Below, one piece after another: positions 11,694 through 23,703 of a stretch of 64,000 nt of DNA; the first letter of the stretch is position 1; each line of letters begins with the position of its first letter. The stretch is from Aurelia coerulea (lineage: Eukaryota > Cnidaria > Scyphozoa > Semaeostomeae > Ulmaridae), in assembly GCA_039566865.1 (NCBI GenBank), contig CM076943.1, forward strand, positions 29,086,663-29,150,662. Reading direction: 5' to 3'. The notes beneath the pieces were generated by a model, which ran no database searches, was not told where the DNA came from, and saw only the letters and a program-made list of their open reading frames with translations. The position numbers were made by a program, and so were the translations under genes.

Positions 11694-13640
11694 TAGACAT
11701 CAAAAGCAACTATTTTATCATCTAGGAACATGTTTGGGTCTTTGGTAAAACCACTCAAAAAGATAATTTTATCAAAGGTTTGATAATCAATTATTGGTGA
11801 TTTTTTAAACAGGAGTATTTTTTGGACACCCGGTAGCAAACGATTATGAATATATACAATGTCATTTACAGTGAGAGCCAGAAAAAATTCCAGCTTTTGA
11901 AGATTCATAGCACCAAGGGAGCACCAAGAGTACCTATGACTTGATCGACTTGAATTACTCAAATTTAGTTGTAAGCTACAAGACGAAACTGTTTTTGCAG
12001 CTTTACTCGTGCTTTTATAAGCACTGAAAAGTTAGCTAAATCCGATTTTACTGAACTTCTTCATTGTGAAATGCCTAAAAATAGGCCTTAAACACTTGAT
12101 CAAATCTTAAGGAATCTCTTCATGGAGGATACGCAACGGCATTTCATCTTTCCTAGAAGTTATAAGTAACCGATTTTCTAACAAATACTAAAGATTTTCA
12201 ATCCCAATGCAATAAATGTGCAGACGTTTCTCTCATACCTGACAAGTCGTATTTTCTTTAATGTTCTTTACCAGTAGAATCTTTTGATTAGACCAATTGT
12301 TTTAAGCTTTTTAGTCATTTGCGGGCATGAAATTTTAAGTCGAATTTACCCATATTTCTAGAGTTCATAGAAACGCGAGAGCAATGAAACAAATACTCCA
12401 ATTCCTTGGCCATCAAACAGAGTTTTATTCATTCTAATCTGTCCAGTAATCTTGGACCGATGAAACTTTAAAAGTTGGAGCTATTCTCTGGCTCACCCAT
12501 TATATTTATGTATACTTTGTATTTTTGAAAAATCGGGCCGATCTTTTTGTTATCAAGCATTTTTGCTGCTAAGCCCGAGTTGGTGATCAAGCCCATTGGA
12601 CAATCGGTCAGCGCCTTTGTGGTATCTAAGCATAGCAAATGAGATATAACATGTCTTCTCAAAGTTCTTACATTTCAATTTTTATTTCAACAACGTCCTA
12701 CAGTAAATCGAAGTAAAAGCCAAACGATGGCATTTTTGCTTAACTTTTGAAGGAGTCTTAACATGATAAATCTTGGTTATTGCATCGTAAATCTTCAGCT
12801 GAACTAACATTTCAGGCATTCTGTTGATGACACACGAGCTTAACAGAATCTCCAAATCTTTGAAGATGGATATATCTTTCTATAGCTCGTAAGGAACTTG
12901 AAGGGGCTTGATGTGATTTCATGCCATAAACGTTTTAATATCTTGATTCTTTATCGAAATAAGCATTGTGTCTTTTCGAAAAAAATTCTGGCAAAGTTAT
13001 GAAAAAATCTATGCATTGTAGCTTTTAAGTTAATAAAGGAAATGTAGTAGAATTTCAAGACCCGCTCTGGCGAAGCATATGGATAAAACGCGCAAATGAG
13101 ATGTCAAGTATTGCGAGAAAGTTTTGGAAAAGTGTAAAGCTTGACAACAAATCTGTGAGAATAGTCCCTGAAAGTTCAGATCCAGCCTGCAACACCAAGC
13201 CAGTGCAGGTACAATCTGGTTCCTATAACGATCTTTATGTGAGGACGGCATGGCCTAACATATTCTTTCACAATCTTGATTCAAATGAATTGAACGAAAC
13301 CACATTTTGCGGTGAATATGTCTATCAGTGAATCTGAATTCAAAAGATTTAAAGCAATCTGTGAATGAAATGACTTGTTGAAAAGCTTGCTTTTGCTATC
13401 AATTAATGGAAGCTGAGAAGACCTGTTATTGTTTTAGCGTTCATTTCTATAAAGATTGAAGTAGAATTCCTCGTTTGTAAACATCTTGTTCAAACTAATT
13501 GCTTTATGCGTTCGAATGGCCTGCGGGAGGCTTATTAATGATAGCTGTTGTTGACAGTTTTTCACCTTAAAGTCACAATTGCGTTGCCCACAAGTCGGTG
13601 TAAACGTCATGTTTCTAAACCCTCCTCAATTGTTGGAGAA
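11694..13640. other. Mostly featureless; a lone CCGGGTGTCC-type end near 11824-11836
   Basis: TTTTTTGGACACCCGGTA near 11818-11836 matches the right terminus of the MITE at 2957-3524, but no matching left end is seen, so it is a truncated relic. Open frames of 60-113 codons here show no recognisable domains. Confidence 0.4.
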
Positions 13641-13649
13641 GGCAGCAGT

Positions 13650-13865
13650 TCGCTGTGCATTGCTTGTAAAATGAAGCCAACATTGGATTTCAATGTGGGA
13701 GGGGGTAAGGATAGGCTAATTCAGAAAACCATACTTTCTCATAACCTCTGTTCAATGGTGATAGAATGCGGGATCATTTGTGCATTGCTGGTAAAATGAG
13801 GCCAAACACTGAATTTGAATGGGGGAGGGGGAAAGGATGGCCAATCTTGCAGAACCATACCGTCT
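13650..13865 (+). repeat. Two-copy tandem duplication, ~125 bp
   Basis: TGTGCATTGCTTGTAAAATG at 13655 and TGTGCATTGCTGGTAAAATG at 13780 each begin a block continuing through GGGAGGGGG, AAGGATRGSC and CAGAAMACCATAC. About 85% identical by eye. Confidence 0.7.
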
Positions 13866-14254
13866 GGCATTGTCAGAATGTGTTATATTACGTCAACCAT
13901 TAAGGAGGAGAGCCGGGGCTGGTTGTAACATTCGTCGGAAAAAGGAAATTGTCTCCTTCAAGCAGCGAGTAGATTCTATACAATAACACCATTGGTCACG
14001 TTTGACTATTCCCCATCGGCTGCTGAATGCAAGTTGTTTTTCATTGCTGCAGCTATTGTTCTTTTAGAAATTTCATCATCATCGTCATCATCATGATGAT
14101 TAATTTTCTTTACGTAGGCTACATTAAAGAAGAATTGCTAAATTACAGCTAATTTAGGCCTACTTTACAAAATGTACAAAATGCTAAAGTCAGTAATCTA
14201 AAAATTTATTTTGAAATATTTACAGGATAAGAAATATCATGCCTTCCCTAAGAA

Positions 14255-14470
14255 GTCCGGAGCGAAGCGCATCCCCCAGACAGACGGTGAACACGCCGCG
14301 CGAGGGAACCCTCACACGCATATACTAAGCTGCCTCCGCCGCTGGGGAACAATTCCCCAGTTCAACCGCAGTCCAGTGCCTGCATCGTGAAGGGAACATC
14401 CCGCATAGCACACCCGCCATCCCAATGAGAAGCAGCGCACCGTCCCCAACCCACCCTTCTTGCAAGAAGG
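14255..14470. other. GC-rich segment in AT-rich surroundings
   Basis: About 215 bp clearly richer in G+C than its neighbours, with CCGGAGCGAAGCGC, CACGCCGCGCGAGGG and GGGGAACAATTCCCC (a perfect 15-bp palindrome). No terminal repeats or coding signature recognised; it could be an element fragment or a CpG island. Confidence 0.4.
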
Positions 14471-14602
14471 CCCATGAAAAGTTTATCATGTTAGAAACCC
14501 AACTCTTATGGAGTATATGTTTTGCAGAGCCTACAGTTGCATTTATCCCCATTCCAACATCTAATTCATTTTTTTTGAAAATAGGAAGGGTGTTTCATTT
14601 TT

Positions 14603-14782
14603 TTATTTCGTGCGGTAAAACTGCCAAAGTTTATTTCCAAGGTAGGCTATGGTCTCAACTCCAAAGGACTTGGTTCGCACCTTTGGAAGTTGTGCGTCAT
14701 TGCCATGCCTTAGATGGTAGCTAATACCTCGCTCCATAAAAATATCCTTCATGAAAGGTGGATTTAGATCAGACTTTGTTTA
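14603..14782 (-). pseudogene. LINE reverse-transcriptase ORF, C-terminal fragment
   Basis: Minus-strand reading gives SDLNPPFMKDIFMERG, then YHLRHGND, LPKVRTKSFGVETIAYLG and NKLWQ. This is the usual C-terminal signature of a non-LTR retrotransposon of the CR1/L2/jockey-like type (LP.V.T...G.ETI.FLG..LW). Both sides are truncated: a stop upstream and TAA at 14603. Confidence 0.72.
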
Positions 14783-15252
14783 AGAGATTATAAAAATTCA
14801 AGAAATTTGAAAATTTAGAATCGAAAATTAAGATCGGAGTATTACAACTTTCTACTAGACACTGGAGCAAGCTGTAGCAACACAAATATAAGAAAGGGAT
14901 TGTTCCTAAAAACTTCAGGCATTTCAGGCTCTTCAAAAACATTTATCTTAAAGTGCAGTATTAGAATGCTTCAATACCAAACTTTCAAGAAAACTGTGTC
15001 TTGAAATGTAATGTTTTATCAATATAATTTGCGAATTGTTCCAAACAACAGGAAACAGCGTAAAATGGCTTTCAGATGAAATTCGCGCATTCTGATAGAA
15101 TTTCTCTTACCGGTACAACATGCTCAAGGCTGACGAGCAACATCAGCTTTCAATTCTCTGAATATTTCTTGGAAATTGTGATACCAAAAGTGTTTTGGGA
15201 AAGACATGAAATATCCTATTACATGGCTGAACTCGATGGAGGAATGAACGCT

Positions 15253-15857
15253 CAGGGACCGCGCAGCCATTGGGCTAGGGGGGGCTAAAGCCCCCCCACT
15301 TTTTTCAAAGATAGGTCTAAAATATTTCAATAATATGGAATTTTCAATATTTTCATACACGCAACTGCTGCATTTGCTGAGAAACCTTCTCAATGGCTAG
15401 CTAGATGTCTCAAAATCTGACTTCATTCAAATATGAAGCAGTCAAATTTCAACAATCTAGCGATATTGAACTTTCATAAACAACGAGCAACGCGATGTCC
15501 CTCTTGGATATTGCTGACGATGTTGTTAAAAATTAGAATGGGCATCGCAACTTTGGCACGTTTGCTTTGACAGATCTTCAGTGGTAATAGTTATGAGAAA
15601 AAACGCTTTGCTGTTAATTTTGTTGGTTGTAACAATATGTCTCTTTACATAGTAATTTAAATCATTTTTGAACCAAACTGACTGTATGTAAATATGGACG
15701 TAAATAGTCAAGTCTTTTTTTGAAAAGGGCGTTTTCCGACGTTCTAAAGGGCGTGGTCTCAAAAAATTTTCCGGGGGCAAGCCCCCGGTCCCCCATTTTA
15801 GCTCGCTTCGCTCGCCGTTTAGCCCCCCCCCACTTTAAAACCGCTGCGCGGTCCCTG
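15253..15857. mobile_element. hAT-like non-autonomous element with perfect 8-bp duplication TGAACGCT
   Basis: TGAACGCT at 15245-15252 and again at 15858-15865. Ends CAGGGACCGCGCAGC and inverted CAGGGACCGCGCAGC. GGGGGGCTAAA/TAGCCCCCC blocks sit just inside each end. CAGGG termini and an 8-bp duplication are hAT hallmarks. 605 bp, no transposase. Confidence 0.9.
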
Positions 15858-16020
15858 TGAACGCTGATGCAGTGCATTTTGCAAAAAGGTACCATTTTTC
15901 GTGCTAAAGATGCAAGCAAACAGCAGTAACTATCCTAGCTCCTGCAGAGGCTTCGTACCTGCGTCGCCCGGTCGCCTGCGGCAGCTATCGATCATTGATT
16001 TAGCGCCACTGTATAAGATA

Positions 16021-17383
16021 GGGTAAGACGGGGTAAAGTGAACTACTTTGGAGGTTTTTCAAGGATATCCTAAAGAGACTGTAGCTGAGGGCAAACTTTT
16101 TAACGTTGTTTTGACAATATGTCTTTGGGTCAGTTCATCCAGCAAAAATATTTTTCAAATCTTTTTCCATTGTCTCACAAAAGAGCTTTCTTTGGCGACC
16201 GCTCTGCCTAGTTCACTTTACCCCGGACCGGGGTAAAGTGAACTACTTAGCAATTGTTCGATAAAAACAAAATAATGCTGGTAATACCCGAAAATATGAT
16301 TTATTTTGCAACTCTAAGGAGTTCTTCGCATGCCAAAACGAAACAAACCCAAAAATTTCACAAGAGTGATATTTAAAAAAATTAAATTGTGACCTATGTT
16401 GAGAACGATCTTTGCAGATCAAATATTAACCAAAAACTATTGTCTAAGTCATCAATTCGAGTCAGATTGCGAGACCTGAATACAAGTCGATGAACAATAA
16501 TTGGAATATTCTTCGAAAATACTATATTGCATATAAATACCAAATTACCACAAAGAGAAACAATATTTTCAAAGTAGCTCACTTTGCCCTGAAACCTCCG
16601 CCCAGAAATAAGATCAAAAATAGTTATAAATCTATAACAATTATTTATATTCTAATTTCACAGTGATGGCCATTTATCCTTTTCATGTCGATAGGTATGC
16701 TTGCTTCATCAAATCCCAACAAAATTCTTGGATCAGTAACCTCATTTTTGAATGAAGGTCAAACTTCGGCTGTCAAAAGTTTGGAGGTTTTTCAGGGAGC
16801 TGGTATCAGAATATATTTCTGTACCATCAGAGCGAAAAATTATCCTGCAAATTATGATTTCCTGAGGGCAGACTTATGAACCAAATGAGATTGAAAAGGT
16901 CTTCTTCATCTGACTTCATGTTCACATGAGAAAATGAAAAATCATGGGTAGTTCACTTTACCCCGGTCGAAGCAAAATATCGACTGGACGGTAGATCTTT
17001 TAAAATATTATGTAAGCGTACAAGAAAGTCTTTCTTGGCCCTTTCCTTTTGGAAAATGTAAACACATGGTATGTGCTTCAAATCGATCAAAACAAGAATA
17101 GAAATTAATTTCGTCTTGGGGTCAAAAATTAAGACCAAAGATAGGAGCCCAAACCTAACAACCATGATTTCCCGAGGTTGTTTTTACTGCCTCGGGTAAA
17201 GGGATTTTTTGCAACAACAGGAATAACTATTTTGCAAAAATGATTTCATTTCCTGTGAGCACATGTAACAAAGCATTTGGCATAAATCATGTTTTATCAT
17301 TGCATGTTTGCTTTTGGAGAGAAGCGTGAAAGTTCTATGAGTAGTTCACTTTACCCCGTAGTTCACTTTACCCCGTCTTACCC
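16021..17383. mobile_element. TA-flanked 1.36-kb element with repeated GGGGTAAAGTGAACTAC boxes
   Basis: TA|GGGTAAGACGGGGTAAAGTG at the left, mirrored by ...CCCCGTCTTACCC|TA at the right. The 17-bp box GGGGTAAAGTGAACTAC occurs forward at 16030 and 16230 and inverted near 16209, 16948, 17341 and 17358. The forward and inverted boxes at 16209-16246 meet as a palindrome. Short internal frames (16394-16582 and 16953-17165, minus) resemble nothing I know. A TA target suggests Tc1/mariner-like mobilisation. Confidence 0.75.
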
Positions 17384-18955
17384 TACTTAGAAATAGAAAC
17401 AGAGATAGAAAATATTGCAAGCAAGCGTGTAGATTTAGGACTTCTTGATGCGAAGACCTACTACCTAATTCCCTGCATGTACAAACTACAGTAGCTAACA
17501 AGTTACATTTCAAAGAAAATGATAAGAAGCTGAAAGTCTTTGTCTTGATAAAAGTGATATTAAAGTTGCACAATCATTAAACGACCGTTGCCCGTGCGAC
17601 ATAGTCCATTCCCAAATTCCCTAGTCATTTGGATGAGCATTTCCTTTGTTCTGCCAAGTTCAGTCTTTAGAAAATTTGATCACTGTTTTTCCGATCTTTT
17701 TGGGCAGGCTGCAGGCAACAAAAATCAAGGAATCGTAAATATATTGATAGATAGATATCCGAAAAATTGACAAAAAATGGGCAAGAATGATATAGGGTAT
17801 TGACAAAAGATTAAATCAAAAATGTTTTTTGGCATGATTATCCTTATCAACATCGATTTCAATGGATTTCTTGATGTTCCTGCAAATTTGCCTCCCTTGG
17901 GAGATTATGAAGTTGTGCTTTTCGATTGCACAGCTTGCAAATCCAATTTCTCTTTCTTTATTTTAGATCTAGGCCTTCGCATGTAGTCATCTTAGTTGTT
18001 AGTATTCAAAGAAAAAAGGTAGTTCTTGGGCATTTTACTGCTAGAAGGAGGCTTAACCTTTTCAATGATCTGTAAACAGTAGCGCATGAAATACTTGGTT
18101 TGCAAGATATCTAGTGACACTGTCGCTAGTGTTGCCGTCCTGGTTTCGTACACTCTCTTCCCTCATATTTTACAAAAGGGATCATCTTAGAACAACGTAA
18201 ATGGACAAAACCAAAGATATCTCGATGCGATCATAAAAAATCTATTCGAGAGCATTGGCGTCGAATCGGTGCAAAACTTTAAAATTGAATGTGTGACATT
18301 TTATTGCCTCATCTTTTCAGCTGAATTGATCTAAAGAATCTTGAGGTAATTTAAAAATTTGAGCAGCAGGATAATAGGAACTAGGAAGACGCACATAGGA
18401 TTCGCAGAAGACACACAATAGCAATTAGAGCGATTGGAAGCTGTGAGCGACGAGAGTTCGTGATAGCAAACATTTGCAGATGGTTGGCCCGGCCTTTTTT
18501 TATTAATTCAGTGAGCTTCATATCTTCTTATTGGTGCCGCGTCCGGGAGTATGACTACCTTTTAAGAGCCCACGTACGAGGTTTCAAGAAGAGCAAAAGC
18601 GATTTTTTGAAGATCTCAGAGGACTCTATGGAAAGCATACGGATTCCCGAATAAATTTCATGAGATTTCTGGGGAGTGATTTGTGCCTTTTGTACTAACT
18701 TTTCCCCAAACCATCCATTCTTCTCGTAGAGATCATTTCTATGAATTTTTAGTTGTGAAATTGATTTGCATTCATCTTTTAGAGAACATTGATTCAATGA
18801 GAGAATGACTGAATAAATGGCATAGGATGGAGTGTGAAGCAAGAGGAAACAGCATGTGGTAGAACCGGTCAGTGATAATTTCATAAACTTTCTTTTGGTA
18901 AGCTGTTTGAAGAAACGATATTAATAACTTCAACCTGGCTCACAATACTCGCGAT
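17384..18955. other. No feature recognised
   Basis: AT-rich sequence; small open frames lack domains. Confidence 0.4.
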
Positions 18956-19540
18956 TAACAAGGGCAGATCTTTTAATATAATAGCATTAGTTGCTTTTTA
19001 TTGAGAGGAGAATTCAGAGTGACTTAGGGTTAGGGTTAGGGTTAGGGTTAGGGTTAGGGATAGGGTTAGGGTTAGGGTTAGGACTAGCAATTGCAGACAA
19101 AGGAAATTCTCTCGACCAGAAATTCAAACAAACAAATACGCAAAAGTTGCCCTGAAACCAGTTGGGCAAACTGTCACCTTTTGCACCCAAAGGACAGTTT
19201 TTAAAAGAAGTCAGGATTTTAGAACGAAAGAAAAAGGATAAACCTTTAAGACATGTTTCGCATATTTTGTTCATTTGATTCTGAAGCCGAGCAGAACGAA
19301 TTGGAGTTCTCGGACATTCAGGGCTTAAATGAAAGATTAATGCTTAGCTTCTGAATCAAACAAACACAATCCATCAGGCAGGTCCTCATAGTCATCCTTC
19401 TTCTTTCGTTCCAATCTGATGACCTCTCTTGAAAGCCACATTTCTCACGCACAAGGTTACAGTTTGCCCGACTGGTTTCAGAGCAACTTTTCCGGCTTTG
19501 TTGGTTTTGAATTGGGGCTTCGTCGCTCAACTGGCATGAT
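18956..19540. mobile_element. Palindromic element family P, copy A (split by telomeric repeats)
   Basis: Left arm: AAGGGCAGATCTTTTAATAT, then (after the telomeric tract) GCAGACAAAGGAAATTCTCT, CCTGAAACCAGTTGGGCAAAC. The right arm is the inverse: GTTTGCCCGACTGGTTTCAG, GGCTTTGTTGGTTTTGAATT. Other copies start near 22097, 24174, 25315, 27239 and 27668. Confidence 0.65.
19022..19081 (+). repeat. Interstitial telomeric repeat (TTAGGG)n
   Basis: About ten TTAGGG/GGGTTA units with one GGGATA variant. They lie inside the left arm of palindromic element copy A, replacing the element's usual cgattagcgattgc stretch. Confidence 0.97.
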
Positions 19541-19567
19541 GGAAACGGCAAGTATGGCATCATTTAA

Positions 19568-19853
19568 AGGCATTGAGTCCACACAAATAGCTTGCCCATG
19601 ACCAATATCAACTTCTGTTTAATCATAAACCGAAAGCTGTCATTTTACCGCTGCTGTTGGAATTCAACCAAAGAAACTCCTGTGGATAATGCAAGGACAA
19701 AAAGTGTTTGTTCTCCACTACTATCAATTTTAGCACTATTGTACGATTACGAAGGGTATCATAACAAAGCTATTATTGTACGATAAAAAGGGTCGTTTCA
19801 GCAAAAATTCAGGATAGCATTAATGCTCAAGTATTTTTATGGACTCAATGCTT
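19568..19853. mobile_element. MITE, AGGCATTGAGTCC family, copy 1
   Basis: TTAA at 19564-19567; the matching right TTAA has become TCAA (19854-19857). Ends AGGCATTGAGTCCACACAAA and inverted AAAGCATTGAGTCCATAAAA. The interior includes ATGACCAATATCAACTTCTG, shared in inverse with the copy at 26306. Confidence 0.75.
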
Positions 19854-19857
19854 TCAA

Positions 19858-20970
19858 GTAAGCTGCTCTAATTTGCATGCAAGAGGAATATATTTTCAGA
19901 AGTTTTCTTTTTCCTTGAAGGACGACCATGCCCGCTTTCTAATTCTTGAAACTGAAAATCGGAAAAGGATTATCAGAACTGTTATTTTTCTTTTAACTCG
20001 ATGATAGTATGGGCGATTTTAGTGCAATCAATCTCTACGTCTACGTTTAACTTTTTTTATCAAGCAAAATCTAAACAAAATATACAATACATTTACTGTT
20101 CCCATTCACAGTGGATAAAGACAAGCAGTCGCCTTGTTCCCACTGCAGATGGGACTTAAAATTTAAAGCACACGATTTCCAAAAAGGAAAACAAACAATC
20201 AAAACAATCAAAACAAAGACGAAAATACGTAGAAAGAAAAAAAGAAATAGATAGAGTGAAAAAAGAAATAGAGTGAGGTTGCTGCTATGAAATTACTCGA
20301 AAAGAATTGCGAGTAAAATCTCTTGGATCGGTAAGCTCAATTTTTCGAAAGTTAAAGTTAGTTGACGGAGCTAAGTAGAGGCAATCTATAAAAAGGACAA
20401 AGAAACGCCTACGCACGTAATTGCTCCCCTAGTGAAAACATATGCACGCACGTGTCGAAATCATCAAATACAATAGGTTAATTTTAGACCTGCATATGCA
20501 GCTCTTCATCTCCGTCAACTAATTTTAAAAAACTCCCTACCTGAATTGAAAAAGCTAAGAAACTGTTGTAATTTAGAATTTTAATTTTCCTATGGCACTC
20601 AAAAATGTTTTGACAGTGTACACTTATAGCAACTGTTTGGACATTATTTTGAGTGCGAATTATATCATTTACTTGTTTTAAGATCTTACTAAGTAATTTG
20701 GGAGCCCTTTAGACAAAACAAGATTAACTCTACACTTCTGGCATTAAAAATATAAGAAACACATGAGAAACTTTTGGTAGCAAAATGGTCCAAAAAGTTA
20801 AGAAACTGCCTACCAGCACCGGACCTTAGTTTCTTATAACAAAAATGAGTGTATTGCCTAATTTTTCTATTCTTGACTACATTCAAATCTGAAATTCCGT
20901 ACAAGAGTACATTCACACAAATCTTTTCAATCCATAATTCAATCCAATGAATCCAATTGTGATGTCTAAA
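19858..20970. other. No element boundaries recognised; A-rich tract 20160-20280
   Basis: Contains an A/G-rich stretch (AAAAAGAAATAGATAGAGTG) and otherwise plain AT-rich sequence. Confidence 0.4.
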
Positions 20971-20974
20971 CCAG

Positions 20975-21325
20975 GTACCGTAAAAGCTCTACTAAGCCCC
21001 CGGGGGACTTATTTGATTTCAGACCCTCCAGAGGGGGCTTATTAGAGAGGGGGGCTTATTCACAAGATCAAATGACAGGGATACTGATGACAGCTTTTTA
21101 GTTCTTTTACACCATATTTTGCAGATTCAATATACAATTTTACGAGTCAAATACATAAATTCGACACAGTTTAATCTCAAACCATATCAACATTAACATG
21201 CAAGCTTAGCTAGCTCAATAAATGGGAAATCTTTGGTAACCATTGGAATTTAATATAAGAGGGGAGGGGCTTAATGGAGAAGGGGGGACTCAGTGCCTTG
21301 ACTAGTTGGCTGTAGAGAGCTTTTT
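20975..21325. repeat. Repeat remnant rich in GGGGGCTTATT motifs
   Basis: TACCGTAAAAGCTCTACTAAG followed by GCCCCCGGGGGACTTATT, AGAGGGGGCTTATTAGAGAG and, 180 bp later, GGGGAGGGGCTTAATGGAGA. It looks like one end and interior of an old MITE; the inverted partner end is not clear. Confidence 0.4.
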
Positions 21326-21584
21326 TGGCAAATGCTAATCGCTTTGTTCTGGCAAGTCTAACAAAGCCAACGGTTGCTGTTTTTATAAACATTCCGTTTG
21401 TTTTTGTTTTTTAATCTAGTGTATAATATATTAGAAACTTAGAGTAACATTCTATTGAAGGCAAACCGTCATGGCTATGATAGGCTTAGGCTAGATGTTC
21501 AGATATAACCAATCTTTATCCCTCGGGTCCTTGTTTTTTCCTGAATAAAAGCCCTATAATAGCGTGGATTTTATGGCCACTAAA

Positions 21585-22052
21585 AGGACAAGCCTGGGGT
21601 TGGTATGATTGATGATAAAATACAAGGTAATACTGCTATGAATAATGTATGATCCCTTTTTCCACTATTTTTCACCTTCTCCTTGTGAAATGACGTATTC
21701 AAATAAGCAATTTGAGCGAAGTGACGTCATATCGTGCAAACGAAAACGAGGCCGTGCGATTGTTTTTTGGCCTCTCAATCGCTGCTAGCCTCTTTATCGT
21801 GTACTCATGCATTGAAAATGGCACAAGAACACGAAGAACACGATAAAGAGGCTTGCAATGATAAAGAGGCGAAAAAACAATCACACAGCCTCGTTTTTGT
21901 TTGCGCTATATGACGTCACTTCGCTCAAATTGCTTATTTGAATACGTAATTTCACAAAGAGAAGGCGAAAAATAGTGGAAAAAAGTATCATACATAATTC
22001 ATAGCATAATCTTGTATTTTACCATCAATCATACCAACCCCGGACTTGTCCT
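21585..22052. mobile_element. Large palindromic MITE at a TTAA-like site (arms ~220 bp)
   Basis: Left AGGACAAGCCTGGGGTTGGT, inverted right AGGACAAGTCCGGGGTTGGT. Pairing continues for over 200 bp through ATGATTGATGATAAAATACA, GACGTCA and CTCTTTATCGTG to a short centre near 21810. Flanks are TAAA (left, decayed) and TTAA (22053-22056). Confidence 0.85.
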
Positions 22053-22096
22053 TTAAAGGTGAAGGTGAAGTTGCAGTTTTAGCACCAAGCGCTGGG

Positions 22097-22475
22097 ATTG
22101 ATTGACACCAAAATTAAACTCGATTTGCGATTTCAAACAAAGAAAATTCACTCAACCAGTCATTCAAACAAACAAAGCTTCAAAAGTTACCCATGAACCA
22201 GTAGGGCAAACTGTCCCCTTGTGCACGCCAAAGGCGGTCTTCAAGAGCAGTCATGAATTCACAAGGAAAGAAGAAGGGTAAGTCTAGGGATCTGCCTGGC
22301 AGGTAATATTTATTTGTTTCAAGGGCTGAGTATCAATTGTTCATTAAGTCCTAAATATGCGAGAACTGCAATGCCTTCCGCTCCACTCCTGAATCAAATA
22401 AAGCAAATTTATGTATGCAATCGCTAATCGTGTTGAATTGTGGTGACTGCAACTGATGCTATTGTGTTACAAAAC
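22097..22475. mobile_element. Palindromic element family P, copy B
   Basis: Left arm GATTGATTGACACCAAAATT, AACAAAGAAAATTCACTCAA, GAACCAGTAGGGCAAACTG. The right arm ends in inverse ATCGCTAATCGTGTTGAATT and CAACTGATGCTATTGTGTTA. Older and shorter than copy C. Confidence 0.6.
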
Positions 22476-23062
22476 CTCTCTGGTCACTTTAATTCATCAT
22501 ATTTTCCTCTCCAAATGTTGATAAACAATTTTGAACGCGGTTTTCCAAAGGGAAAGATATTTTTATACTATATTCTAGTACTTGGCATTCCACTTTCCAG
22601 ATTTTGAGCCAGGAAGCCAAACAGTATATCATGAATTGAACACAGACTGATTACAAGTTCGTAGTTACCGCTCTTGGTAGACTGATGGATGCCATAACAA
22701 CAAATCCAACTCAATTAAAAACATGTTAAAAATTGTTTAAAAATGTTCTTGTTACTGTTGTGATAACTGGAACTATTTTGTGAGTCTAACTGGAACAGCT
22801 GGAGACTTAATTATTGCAAGAAATGCAATTATTGCAAGAAATGCAATTCAAGAATGGAGCTTTTGGCAAATACATTTCTTATTGATTCATTGATTAAATA
22901 ATATACTCTCAATGTTAGCGAAGTTCCACTCCTAGCATACCAGTCAATTTTTGCAAATCTTTAAAATTATGTGTGTAAACCGTTATTGCCCTATTCTTTC
23001 TACTGAATCAATATAAGGGAGCTTCGTGTACTTTGCCATAATCCTGGAGAAAGCAATTTCTA
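22476..23062. other. No feature recognised
   Basis: AT-rich; a short direct repeat ATTATTGCAAGAAATGCAATT near 22813-22850. Confidence 0.35.
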
Positions 23063-23703
23063 CCGGGTGAGTCAATAAATAATTCCCGTTTGAAAGGCCA
23101 CAGCTCCCTAGATATCAAGACGATAATATCAGCAAATATGTAGTTCAATGGAAGACATGTTCACATTCATTTTAAAATTTACCTAACCGAAATCGGCAAA
23201 TCTGTTTGGAAATTATGAGGGCTTTTCTCGAGAAAGCCTCTTCAAGAAACCTGCAAAATGTACCCAAAATCACGAACAAATTTCCCTAACATTTCTTCCT
23301 TACACAGACCTTACAGCAATGACTTATGCACGCTTTAGCAAGTGCTTTCCTCTTGGGAAGGATGGACAAGTCTTCCCCCAGATATCAATAACGTATTCAG
23401 GGGGAATCCATTCTTTCAAGAGGACAAAATATATGAATTCATTTGAGTGTCATCATTTTAAGAAGGAAAACGAAGGAAAATTTGCTCACTGTCTTCACTT
23501 GTTTTTGCAGGTTTTTGGAAGGGGCTTTCTGCAGAAAATCTCCCATATCCACGGAAAGAAATGGCCAATTAAAGCCAAGTGAATTACTGAACCCAATTGA
23601 ACATATTGGCTATTAAAATAAAGCCGTTTGCAATATTAGTGCTTTGATATTCAGGGAGCAATGGCCTTCCAAACAGGGATTCCTTTTTTGACTCACACGG
23701 TAT
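23063..23703. mobile_element. Palindromic MITE, CCGGGTGAGT family, copy 2
   Basis: Left end TA|CCGGGTGAGTCAATAAATAA, right end ...TTTTTGACTCACACGG|TA. About 640 bp, the same length and internal plan as the copy at 52. The arms near 23230 and 23525 (TTTCTGCAGAAAATCTC) match the internal arms of copy 1. Confidence 0.75.
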
